Assembly: GCF_001931485.1 (NCBI RefSeq)
Contig: NZ_MSDV01000034.1
Location: 1-64,000, forward strand
DNA from: Burkholderia sp. SRS-W-2-2016
GTDB taxonomy: Bacteria > Pseudomonadota > Gammaproteobacteria > Burkholderiales > Burkholderiaceae
DNA length: 64,000 bases
Direction of reading: 5' to 3'
The translations under genes were made by a program, and so were the position numbers. The notes under the pieces were generated by a model. It saw only the letters and a program-made list of their open reading frames with translations. It searched no databases and was not told where the DNA came from. This document shows, in pieces, positions 36,137 through 43,080 of this stretch (the stretch's first letter is position 1; each line of letters begins with the position of its first letter).

Positions 36137-36217
36137 CTTCTGTCTCCACGGCGCCGCCCGTCTGTTGGCGGATCGCTCGTATTCCGGCGTCTTGCGCGCC
36201 CTCTTCGCTATTGATGA

Positions 36218-36243
36218 ACAAAGGTCCCACGCGGGACCTTTGT
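36218..36243 (-). terminator. Hairpin terminator after the MBL-fold gene
   Basis: Arms ACAAAGGTCCC (36218-36228) and GGGACCTTTGT (36233-36243) pair perfectly over 11 bp with a four-base loop, 17 bases past the MBL gene stop. The T-rich end of the stem is followed by only TT on the minus strand. Confidence 0.7.
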
Positions 36244-36260
36244 CGCGGTCGCGACTACCT

Positions 36261-37220
36261 TCAGTCCTGCAGCGCGGTCCACATATCCTTGTCGCGCTGC
36301 GCGGTCCAGATGCGCGGATGCGTGAGGCCGCTCGCTTCGTCGTACGCGCGCGACACGTCGAACGGCAGGCAGTGCTCGTAGATGAACACGTGGCCGAACT
36401 TCGGGTCCATCGATTTGCGGGTCAGCGCCATCGCGCCTTTCAGATCGAGCTTTTCGGCGACCGCGTCATGGCCGGCCTGAAGCAGCGTCGTGACGAAGTC
36501 TTTCGTGTAGTCGAGGCCCTTGTTCACCTCGGCCGGCGACAGCAGCGCGGGACCGCGCCCCGGCACCAGCTTTTCCGCGTTCAAAGCGCGCAGCGCTTCG
36601 AGTGTGGCGGGCCACTGTTCGAGTTGCGCGTCGCCGCAATAGCAGGCCGCGTCGTATTCGACCAGGTCGCCGGAGAACAGCACCTTCTGCGACGGCAGCC
36701 ACGCGACCGTGTCGCCCTTCGTGTGGCCGGCGCCGAGATGCGCGATTCGTACTTCGAGCTTGCCGAGAAACAGCGTGATTTCCTTCTCGAACACCAGCGT
36801 CGGCCATGTGAGGCCCGGCACCGTTTCGACGCCGGCGAACAGACGCGGAAAGCGCTCGATCTCCGACTTCATGTCCTGCTCGCCGCGCTCGACGATCATT
36901 TCATAGGTGCCGCGACTCGCGATGATCTGCTGCGCGCCTTCCGCGAAATACGCGGACGCGCCGAGCACGCGCACCGCGTGGTAATGCGACAGCACCACGT
37001 ATTTGATCGGTTTGTCGGTCACGCTGCGGATTTTCGCGATCAGGTCCTGCGCCATTGCCGGCGTCGCGGTCGTGTCGACGATCAGCACGCCGTCGTCGCC
37101 GATGATCACGCCCGAGTTCGGATCGCCCTCGGCGGTGTACGCGTAGGCGTTCTCCGACAGCTGGGTCCACGTGATCTTTTTCTCTTCGAGGTCTGCCTGC
37201 GATGCGAATGCTTTAGCCAT
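36261..37220 (-). CDS. MBL-fold metallohydrolase with altered metal motif
   Basis: 319 residues. It has the beta-lactamase fold: GVIIGDDGVLIVDTTATPAMA, then KYVVLSHYHAVRVLGASAYF, LGAGHTKGDTVAWLPSQKVLFSGDLVEYDAACYCGD, and MDPKFGHVFIYEHCLPFDVSRAYDEA. In place of the canonical HxHxDH the sequence reads His79-Tyr-His81-Ala-Val-Arg84, so the Asp and His that bind the second metal are missing. Possibly it is a mono-metal enzyme or a changed activity. It is divergent from the IclR pair and shares the promoter region with the 20-bp inverted repeat found also before the FAD hydroxylase, so I infer it belongs to the same pathway. Confidence 0.82.
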   Translation of the reverse strand: MAKAFASQADLEEKKITWTQLSENAYAYTAEGDPNSGVIIGDDGVLIVDTTATPAMAQDLIAKIRSVTDKPIKYVVLSHYHAVRVLGASAYFAEGAQQIIASRGTYEMIVERGEQDMKSEIERFPRLFAGVETVPGLTWPTLVFEKEITLFLGKLEVRIAHLGAGHTKGDTVAWLPSQKVLFSGDLVEYDAACYCGDAQLEQWPATLEALRALNAEKLVPGRGPALLSPAEVNKGLDYTKDFVTTLLQAGHDAVAEKLDLKGAMALTRKSMDPKFGHVFIYEHCLPFDVSRAYDEASGLTHPRIWTAQRDKDMWTALQD

Positions 37221-37280
37221 GTTCTCTCCTGTGAATCTGCGGGGGATGACGCATGGTCGCTTCGCGGTTGATATTTGTCA

Positions 37281-37300
37281 ATAGCAAATATGCTTGCCAT
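37281..37300. promoter_or_regulatory. Inverted repeat ATAGCAA-N6-TTGCCAT, candidate IclR operator
   Basis: Seven-base arms, one mismatch, six-base spacer. It sits in the intergenic region between the divergent MBL gene (start 37220) and the first IclR gene. The same element with perfect arms is found at 41829-41848. IclR proteins bind palindromes of about this size. Confidence 0.7.
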
Positions 37301-37344
37301 AGTTAAACAACGGGAAAACCCTCGTGACGGGCCGCGATGGCACA

Positions 37345-38211
37345 ATGCGCAGGATCGGGCGCGATCGCGCGCACCGGCACGAGTGGACCTCTCAATTGAA
37401 AGAAACAAGCGAAAAAACGCAGCGCGGGATTCAGAGCGTCGAAGTCGCGGGACGCATTCTCGAAGCGCTCGCGCGGCGCCGCGAGCCGGTCGCGCTGAGC
37501 GAACTGGCCGGCGCCGCCGGACTCTCGACCGCGCAGGCGCATACCTATCTGGTCAGCCTGACCAAGCTCGGCCTCGTCAAGCGCGATGCGCTCACCGGCT
37601 ACTACGAACCGGGCCCGCTGTCGCTGCGCCTCGGGATGATGGGCGTCGAGCAGCAGCCGGCTTACCGGATCGCCGCGCCGTACGCGACGCAACTGGCCGA
37701 ACGCATCGGCTTCAGCGTCGCGCTCTGCGTGAGCGGCCCGCAGGGACCGACGATCGTGCGCTACGAGCGCGGCGGCTCGCCGCTGCATGTGAACCTGCAC
37801 GTCGGCACCGTGATGTCGCTGCGGACCACCGCCACCGGCCGCGTCTTCAGCGCGTTCCTCGATGCGGCCGAACTGGCCGCGACGATGGAGCGCCAGGGAC
37901 TGACGCCCCCTCACGTCGGCGTCGACGAGTCGCCGTTTGGCGGCTACGAGCCGGAGCAATGGCAGGCTCAGCTCGACGACACCCGGCGCCGCGGGATCGC
38001 GCGCAACGTCGACATGCCGAGCCCCGGCATCAGCGCGATGAGCGTGCCGGTCCTCGACGCGGACCGGCGCCTGTTGCTCGCGCTGACCGTGATCGGGCCG
38101 TCGGGCACGATGGATGTCGGCTGGAACGGTGCGATCGCGCGCGAGCTGCGCGAACTCGCTCAACGCATCGCGCAAGCGCTGCCTGACCGGAGCCTCACTC
38201 ATGCAAGCTGA
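37345..38211 (+). CDS. IclR-family transcriptional regulator (first of tandem pair)
   Basis: About 288 residues. The start is uncertain: GTG 37324, ATG 37345 and TTG 37396 are all in frame with poor ribosome sites. I kept the first ATG, though family alignment would allow 37396. The winged HTH is RGIQSVEVAGRILEALARRREPVALSELAGAAGLSTAQAHTYLVSLTKLGLVKRD. The effector domain follows (PYATQLAERIGFSVALCVSGPQGPTIVRYE, LHVGTVMSLRTTATGRVFSAF). It overlaps the second IclR gene by 11 bases, so the two are coupled. Confidence 0.85.
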   Translation: MRRIGRDRAHRHEWTSQLKETSEKTQRGIQSVEVAGRILEALARRREPVALSELAGAAGLSTAQAHTYLVSLTKLGLVKRDALTGYYEPGPLSLRLGMMGVEQQPAYRIAAPYATQLAERIGFSVALCVSGPQGPTIVRYERGGSPLHVNLHVGTVMSLRTTATGRVFSAFLDAAELAATMERQGLTPPHVGVDESPFGGYEPEQWQAQLDDTRRRGIARNVDMPSPGISAMSVPVLDADRRLLLALTVIGPSGTMDVGWNGAIARELRELAQRIAQALPDRSLTHAS

Positions 38212-39070
38212 CCCCGCACTCTCGAACGACGCCGCGACCACCGTCGAAGCGAAAGCGCAGCGCGGGATCAACGCGCTCGACAGCACCGGCGAACTGCTGA
38301 TGGCGCTCGCCGGGGCCGGTCAGCCGCTCAGTCTGCGCGACCTCGCGGCGGCCGCCGGCATGCCGCCCGCGAAGGCGTTTCCGCATCTGGTGAGCCTGCA
38401 GAAGATCGGCCTGCTGGCGCGCCGCGACGATGGCTGTTTCGCGAGCGGGCCGCTCGGTTTCGAACTGGGTTTGATCGCGTTGCAGCGGCTGTCGCCGACC
38501 CGCGATGCCGAGCCGGAGATCGCGTCGCTCGCGGTGTCGACCGGGATGTCGGTCGCGGCGGCGACGCTTGGACCACTGGGGCCGACCGTGATCCGGCTCG
38601 AAGAATCGACGCGGCCGCAGCACGTGAGTCTGCGCGTCGGTACGGTGATGTCGCTGGTCAATACCGCGATCGGCCGCGTGTTCGCCGCGCATCTGCCGGA
38701 AGACGAGCTGGAAGGGTTGCTCGCGCAGGAGCCGATCCGGCTCGCCGGGGAGGTTACGAAAAGCGCGGCGAAAACCGCGACTAAAGCGGCGCCGAAGGCG
38801 ACGCTTTCACCCGAGTACCGTACGCGTCTCGCGCGCATCCGCGCGACCGGCATCGACGACGCGTTCGATACGCCGGTGCCCGGCATCGGCACGCTGGCCG
38901 CGCCGGTGTTCGATCACACGCACAGCATCCGGCTGGTGATCGCGGTGATCGGGCCGTCGAGCGGGTTCGATCGCAGTCCGAACGGTGCGATCGGGCGCGC
39001 GCTGCTGGAGGCGACGCGACGGTTGTCGTGGCGCTTCGGGTTGTTTGGGGAAGGCGCCGGGGAGGTTTGA
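38201..39070 (+). CDS. IclR-family transcriptional regulator (second of tandem pair)
   Basis: 289 residues from ATG 38201. HTH: RGINALDSTGELLMALAGAGQPLSLRDLAAAAGMPPAKAFPHLVSLQKIGLLARR. The effector domain has LRVGTVMSLVNTAIGRVFAAHLPEDELE. Between the subdomains there is an insertion rich in Lys, Ala and Thr (VTKSAAKTATKAAPKATLS, near residue 188) that the first copy lacks. Both have GTVMSL and R-G-I-related segments, so they look like an old duplication. The encoded protein probably forms part of the same switch as its neighbour, possibly a heteromer. Confidence 0.85.
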   Translation: MQADPALSNDAATTVEAKAQRGINALDSTGELLMALAGAGQPLSLRDLAAAAGMPPAKAFPHLVSLQKIGLLARRDDGCFASGPLGFELGLIALQRLSPTRDAEPEIASLAVSTGMSVAAATLGPLGPTVIRLEESTRPQHVSLRVGTVMSLVNTAIGRVFAAHLPEDELEGLLAQEPIRLAGEVTKSAAKTATKAAPKATLSPEYRTRLARIRATGIDDAFDTPVPGIGTLAAPVFDHTHSIRLVIAVIGPSSGFDRSPNGAIGRALLEATRRLSWRFGLFGEGAGEV

Positions 39071-39142
39071 GGGTGGCTTGAGCGAGGCTTGAGGGTGACT
39101 TGAGCGCCCTCGCCTCATGCCTCCGCCTCCGCCTCCGCCTCA
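39066..39142. repeat. 11-bp and 6-bp tandem repeats between convergent genes
   Basis: Four 11-bp units (TTTGAGGGTGG, CTTGAGCGAGG, CTTGAGGGTGA, CTTGAGCGCCC, 39066-39109) overlap the stop region of the second IclR gene. They are followed by GCCTCC repeats (39119-39142). The block lies just ahead of the converging maiA stop. Confidence 0.8.
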
Positions 39143-39152
39143 TGCACTCTTC

Positions 39153-39821
39153 TCACGCGTTCGCGTCTGGCTGCCGGCCCGGTTCGGCGGCGGCGAACGC
39201 GTCCAACGTCATCGCGTGATCGGCGATGCGTACGATGGTCGGATACGCGTCGAGCGGGATTTCAAAGCGGCGCGCATTCCAGACCTGCGGGACGATGCAC
39301 AGATCGGCGAGCGTCGGCGCGTCGCCAAACGTGAAGCGCCCGACGCGCGGCTCCGCCGCAAGACGCTGCTCCAGCGACGCGAATCCCACTTCGAGCCAAT
39401 GCCGGTACCACGCCTGCCTCTGCGCGTCGGAGACGTGCAGTTCCCCGCTCAGATATTTCAGCACCCGCAGATTCGCGAGCGGATGAATCTCACAGGCAAT
39501 CTGCAACGCGACGGAGCGCACGAACGCGCGATCGAGCGGCGCGGCCGGCAACAACGCAGGCGTCGGATACAACTCGTCGAGATACTCGATGATCGCCAGC
39601 GACTGCGTGAGCACGCTGGTCGTCGCTTCCTCGTGAACCGACAACGACGGCACCAGTCCGTCGGGATTGAGCGCGCGATACGCGGGCTGCAACTGCTCGC
39701 CGCCGTCGCGCAGCAGATGCACTGGCGCCTGATCGTGCGGCACGCCTTTCAGATTCAGCGCGATGCGCACACGGAACGACGCCGAACTGCGGAAGTAGCC
39801 GTGCAGGGTCAGCGCATTCAT
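39153..39821 (-). CDS. maiA: Maleylacetoacetate/maleylpyruvate isomerase (zeta-class GST)
   Basis: 222 residues, overlapping the DUF2783 gene by four bases at its start. The zeta GST glutathione motif is SSASFRVRIALNLKG near residue 12, followed by NPDGLVPSL and TQSLAIIEYLDELYP. The C-terminal domain has CEIHPLANLRVLKYL and FTFGDAPTLADLCIVPQVWNARRF. It isomerises a cis-maleyl to a trans-fumaryl acid using glutathione. Its operon partner is an aromatic hydroxylase, which suggests a gentisate-type (maleylpyruvate) route. It could equally supply the homogentisate operon at 9070-11651, which lacks its isomerase. Confidence 0.9.
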   Translation of the reverse strand: MNALTLHGYFRSSASFRVRIALNLKGVPHDQAPVHLLRDGGEQLQPAYRALNPDGLVPSLSVHEEATTSVLTQSLAIIEYLDELYPTPALLPAAPLDRAFVRSVALQIACEIHPLANLRVLKYLSGELHVSDAQRQAWYRHWLEVGFASLEQRLAAEPRVGRFTFGDAPTLADLCIVPQVWNARRFEIPLDAYPTIVRIADHAMTLDAFAAAEPGRQPDANA

Positions 39822-40099
39822 ACGGTCTCCTGAGCAGGCACCGGTTGCGCAACGGCGTTCGGCGCGTTCGGCGCGTTAGACCCGGCAGCCGCTTCCGCGC
39901 CGCCGCCCAGATCCGTGCGCGCCTTCGCGAGCGCCTCCCGGATCACGTCGGTATCGCCGACATGATTCGCCAGCAGCAGCACGAGCTTCGCGTTCAGCGC
40001 GTGACTATCGGCGTCGCTTAGTCCGTTGTGCGTATCGATCAGATGCTCGTAGAACGCATCCATGTCCGCAATGTTGGGTTCGAGATTCAGATGGCTCAT
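39818..40099 (-). CDS. DUF2783-domain protein
   Basis: 93 residues. The N-terminal 65 residues (LNLEPNIADMDAFYEHLIDTHNGLSDADSHALNAKLVLLLANHVGDTDVIREALAKAR) are the DUF2783 signature; the tail is Ala/Pro/Asn-rich. In betaproteobacteria this small protein is found immediately after FAD-dependent aromatic hydroxylases, as here (seven bases after the hydroxylase stop), with no proven role. It overlaps maiA by four bases. Confidence 0.82.
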   Translation of the reverse strand: MSHLNLEPNIADMDAFYEHLIDTHNGLSDADSHALNAKLVLLLANHVGDTDVIREALAKARTDLGGGAEAAAGSNAPNAPNAVAQPVPAQETV

Positions 40100-40106
40100 C
40101 GTGGGT

Positions 40107-41801
40107 TCAACCGTTCAGGGTGACGTTGCAGGTTGCGCGCCCGACGGCCGCGCGGACAGAAGCGGGATCCAGTGCACGCCAGCGCGCGCACACGTGCTGA
40201 TCGGGGCGCAGCAGATAGAACGTGCCGGCGCGCGCATCGAAGCGCTGCTGGACCACGCCCGCCACGTCCTCGACGATCGTCACGCCGGCGAGCGGCGACA
40301 CCTTCGCGCCGGCCGGGACGACTACCAGCGCGCGGACCGGAATCGGCTCATGCGCGAGCGCCGCACACTGCGCGACGACCGCATCGAGATTCTCGTCGGG
40401 GCCGCAAAAATAGAGGCCGGTGAAATTGCCGCCGTCGGTGTGCCTGAGCAGCCACGCCGACTTGCCGTCGCTTGCGACCGGCGCATCGGCGCAGACCGCG
40501 CCCGGCACCATCGCGCCCGCGAACTCGTCGCCGGGCAGATCCGGCGTGTTCAGTACGGAGCCCGACAGCACCGCGGGCACCGACAGCCTGCCGCTGTTGA
40601 CGATGCGCCGCGCAAACGGACAGTCTTTCGCGAGCTTCAATGTCGCGTCGCGGAACAGCCGCGACACCGCGCTTTTGGGCGTGATGAAGTCGGTCGCGCG
40701 GGTCGAGTTCTGGATGTTTTCGTCGGCCGCGTATTCGCGCTCGGACGCATAGGTGTCGAGTAGCGCGTCGGGCGCCGCGCCGTTCGTGACCAGCCGCAGC
40801 TTCCACACCAGATTGTCCGCGTCCTGCACGCCGCTATTCGCGCCGCGCGCGCCGAACGGTGACACGCCATGCGCGGAATCGCCGGCGAACAGCACCCGGC
40901 CGTGGCGGAACGAATCCATCCGCAGACACGAGAACGTGTAGACGCTGACCCACTCGAGTTCGAACTCGACGTCCTCGCCGAGCAGCGCCTTGACGCGCGG
41001 AATCACCCGCTCGGGCGCTTTTTCGGCGACCGGGTCGGCGTCCCAGCCGAGCTGGAAATCGATGCGCCAGACGTTATCCGGCTGCCGATGCAGCAGCACC
41101 GACTGATTGCGATGGAACGGCGGATCGAACCAGAACCAGCGCTCGGTCGGAAACGGCGCCTTCATCTTCACGTCGGCGATCAGGAAGCGGTCCTTGAACG
41201 TGCGGCCGCGGCTGTCGAGGCCGAGCATGTTGCGCATCGCGCTGCGCGCGCCGTCGGCCGCGACCACGTATTGCGCGCGCAGCGGATAGGTGCCGTCGGG
41301 CGTGTCGATCAGCAGTTCGACGTGATCGTCGTATTGCGTGAGTCCGGCGACGCTGCTTTTCCAGCGCATCTGCAGGTTCTCGAGCTGCATCGCGCGCTCG
41401 GCGAGATAGCCTTCCACGTAGTACTGCTGGAGATTGATGAAGGCCGGCCGCGCGTGGCCCGTTTCGGGCAGCAGGTTGAACGTGTAGATCAGTTCGTCCT
41501 GCAGAAAGACTTTGCCGACGTTCCAGCTCACACCCTTCTCGACCATCCGGTCGCCGCAACCGAGCCGGTCGAAGATTTCGAGCGTGCGCTTCGCGAAGCA
41601 GATCGCGCGCGAGCCGCTCGACAGCGTGTCGTCGTTGTCCACCAGCACCACGTCGACGCCTTGCTGCGCGAGATCGATCGCCGCGGCGAGGCCGACCGGG
41701 CCGGCGCCGACCACGACGACGGGCAGCAACGCGTGGGCGGGGGCGTCGTGCTCGGCGGCCCGAACGTAGTCGAAACGCAGTTTCTGGTAGTCGACCGGCA
41801 T
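40107..41801 (-). CDS. FAD-dependent aromatic hydroxylase (class A flavoprotein monooxygenase)
   Basis: 564 residues. Dinucleotide site VVVVGAGPVGLAAAIDLAQQGVDVVLVDND near residue 28, DG motif YVVAADGARSAMRNMLG near 180 and GD motif RVLFAGDSAHGVSPFGARGANSGVQDADNLVWKL near 310 mark the phenol-hydroxylase-type fold, and a C-terminal thioredoxin-like domain follows. This length is usual for 3-(3-hydroxyphenyl)propionate- or resorcinol-type hydroxylases. With MaiA downstream, the product may enter a gentisate-like ring cleavage, but no ring-cleavage dioxygenase is in this operon. Its promoter carries the perfect 20-bp inverted repeat at 41829-41848. Confidence 0.85.
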   Translation of the reverse strand: MPVDYQKLRFDYVRAAEHDAPAHALLPVVVVGAGPVGLAAAIDLAQQGVDVVLVDNDDTLSSGSRAICFAKRTLEIFDRLGCGDRMVEKGVSWNVGKVFLQDELIYTFNLLPETGHARPAFINLQQYYVEGYLAERAMQLENLQMRWKSSVAGLTQYDDHVELLIDTPDGTYPLRAQYVVAADGARSAMRNMLGLDSRGRTFKDRFLIADVKMKAPFPTERWFWFDPPFHRNQSVLLHRQPDNVWRIDFQLGWDADPVAEKAPERVIPRVKALLGEDVEFELEWVSVYTFSCLRMDSFRHGRVLFAGDSAHGVSPFGARGANSGVQDADNLVWKLRLVTNGAAPDALLDTYASEREYAADENIQNSTRATDFITPKSAVSRLFRDATLKLAKDCPFARRIVNSGRLSVPAVLSGSVLNTPDLPGDEFAGAMVPGAVCADAPVASDGKSAWLLRHTDGGNFTGLYFCGPDENLDAVVAQCAALAHEPIPVRALVVVPAGAKVSPLAGVTIVEDVAGVVQQRFDARAGTFYLLRPDQHVCARWRALDPASVRAAVGRATCNVTLNG

Positions 41802-41828
41802 GATGTCTCCTGAATCTGAAATTAATCT

Positions 41829-41848
41829 ATAGCAAGTTGTGTTGCTAT
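41829..41848. promoter_or_regulatory. Inverted repeat ATAGCAA-N6-TTGCTAT, candidate IclR operator
   Basis: Perfect seven-base arms around GTTGTG, 28 bp upstream of the FAD hydroxylase start. It is nearly identical to the element at 37281-37300. Its closeness to the start codon would suit control of transcription initiation. Confidence 0.75.
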
Positions 41849-41941
41849 TTGCGAATTACGGTGATTTTAGGATGCAGGAGGCGGTGGCGGGCATTTGCGT
41901 TTACCCTGGCTTTTTGGGGTGACGTGGCGGGGGCCGGAAAT

Positions 41942-41968
41942 AAAAAAAGCCCGCGAAATCGCGGGCTT
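41942..41968 (-). terminator. Rho-independent terminator of the LysR gene
   Basis: Arms AAGCCCGCG (41947-41955) and CGCGGGCTT (41960-41968), loop AAAT, followed on the minus strand by seven T residues. It lies 62 bp past the LysR stop. It closely matches the terminator at 53040-53066. Confidence 0.9.
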
Positions 41969-42029
41969 CTGAAGTGCTACTGCTTACGGTCACCCGATCT
42001 CGCAGGATCCCGTCACCGCACGAGGAACG

Positions 42030-42992
42030 CTACGACGCAGTGTTCATACGCATCCGCTTCGTGTTCGCCAGCGGCTCATGCCGCATCGGCCCCTTAATGA
42101 GGTCGCTCATCGCGTCGCGGATCCAGCAGCTGGCCGGCTCGTGATGAAAACGCGGATGCCAGTGCAGATAGAAGTCATACGTCGGAGCGGAAAACGGTAA
42201 GGGCAGCAGCTTCACATTGACGAATTCCGCGAAGCGTCGCCCGACCGCCTGAGGGACCGCCGCGATCATGTCCGATCCGGCGACGATGAACGGCACCCCG
42301 ATAAAGCGCGGCACGCTGAAACGCACGTTGATGCGGATCTTGAGCCGTTCGTGCGCGCGTTCGAGCACATCCTGCTCGCGGCCGTCGGCGTGGACCACCA
42401 CGTGCGCGGCCTCCTTATACTGGTCGAGCGATAACGTGTCGCCAATCTGCGGATGGTCGTCGCGGGCGATGCACACGTACTCGTGCCGGTACAGCGCCTT
42501 GCGCTTGAGCGACTCGCTGTTCAAGCCCGGAAAGTAGCCGATCGCGAGATCGACATCACCGCTCGCCAGCCCCTCCTCCAGATCCGGCATGCTGAGCGCG
42601 ACTGTCTTGATCCGTATGTGCGGCGCGGCTTTCGCCAGAAAGCTCTGCAGGCGCGGCAGAAACACCATCTCGCCGATATCCGACATGCACAGCACGAAGC
42701 TACGCGAGGACTCCGCCGGCCGGAACTCGGGGGCCGGCAGGATCTCGACCTGCACGAGATCGAGCAGCCGCGCGACCGGATCGCCGAGCGCCTGCGCGCG
42801 CGGCGTCGGTTCCATCCCGCGCCCGGTACGCACGAATAACGGATCCCCGAAGAGATCACGCAACTTCGACAGCGCGTAGCTCATTGCCGGCTGGCTCAGC
42901 CCGATGCTCGCACCCGCCTGGGTCACGTGGCGCTTCTTCAGCAGCGCGTCGAAAACCTTTAACAGGTTCAGATCGACCTGACGAATATCCAT
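42030..42992 (-). CDS. LysR-family regulator divergent from the AcnX operon
   Basis: 320 residues from ATG 42992 (MDIRQVDLNLLKVFDALLKKRHVTQAGASIGLSQPAMSYALSKLRDLFGDPLF), a NodD/PcpR-like N-terminus; ATG 43052 would add 20 residues. The effector domain starts near SRSFVLCMSDIGEMVFLPRLQ. It is divergent from the eight-gene operon (88 bp between starts), the classic LysR arrangement, and presumably activates it in response to the substrate. A T-N11-A dyad (TCCATAATTTGGA, 42988-43000) overlaps its own start codon. Confidence 0.9.
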   Translation of the reverse strand: MDIRQVDLNLLKVFDALLKKRHVTQAGASIGLSQPAMSYALSKLRDLFGDPLFVRTGRGMEPTPRAQALGDPVARLLDLVQVEILPAPEFRPAESSRSFVLCMSDIGEMVFLPRLQSFLAKAAPHIRIKTVALSMPDLEEGLASGDVDLAIGYFPGLNSESLKRKALYRHEYVCIARDDHPQIGDTLSLDQYKEAAHVVVHADGREQDVLERAHERLKIRINVRFSVPRFIGVPFIVAGSDMIAAVPQAVGRRFAEFVNVKLLPLPFSAPTYDFYLHWHPRFHHEPASCWIRDAMSDLIKGPMRHEPLANTKRMRMNTAS

Positions 42993-43080
42993 AATTTGGA
43001 TGATCCCTATCGAAGTCACATAATTGACGGATTTTATCGCGATTCTTAACATCGTTTCCATACCAAAGGAGTGAGACACC

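Noticed and set aside
42988..43000. T-N11-A dyad as the LysR operator of the AcnX operon
   Set aside because: It overlaps the LysR start codon itself, an odd place for the activation site, and such short dyads arise by chance; not listed as a feature.
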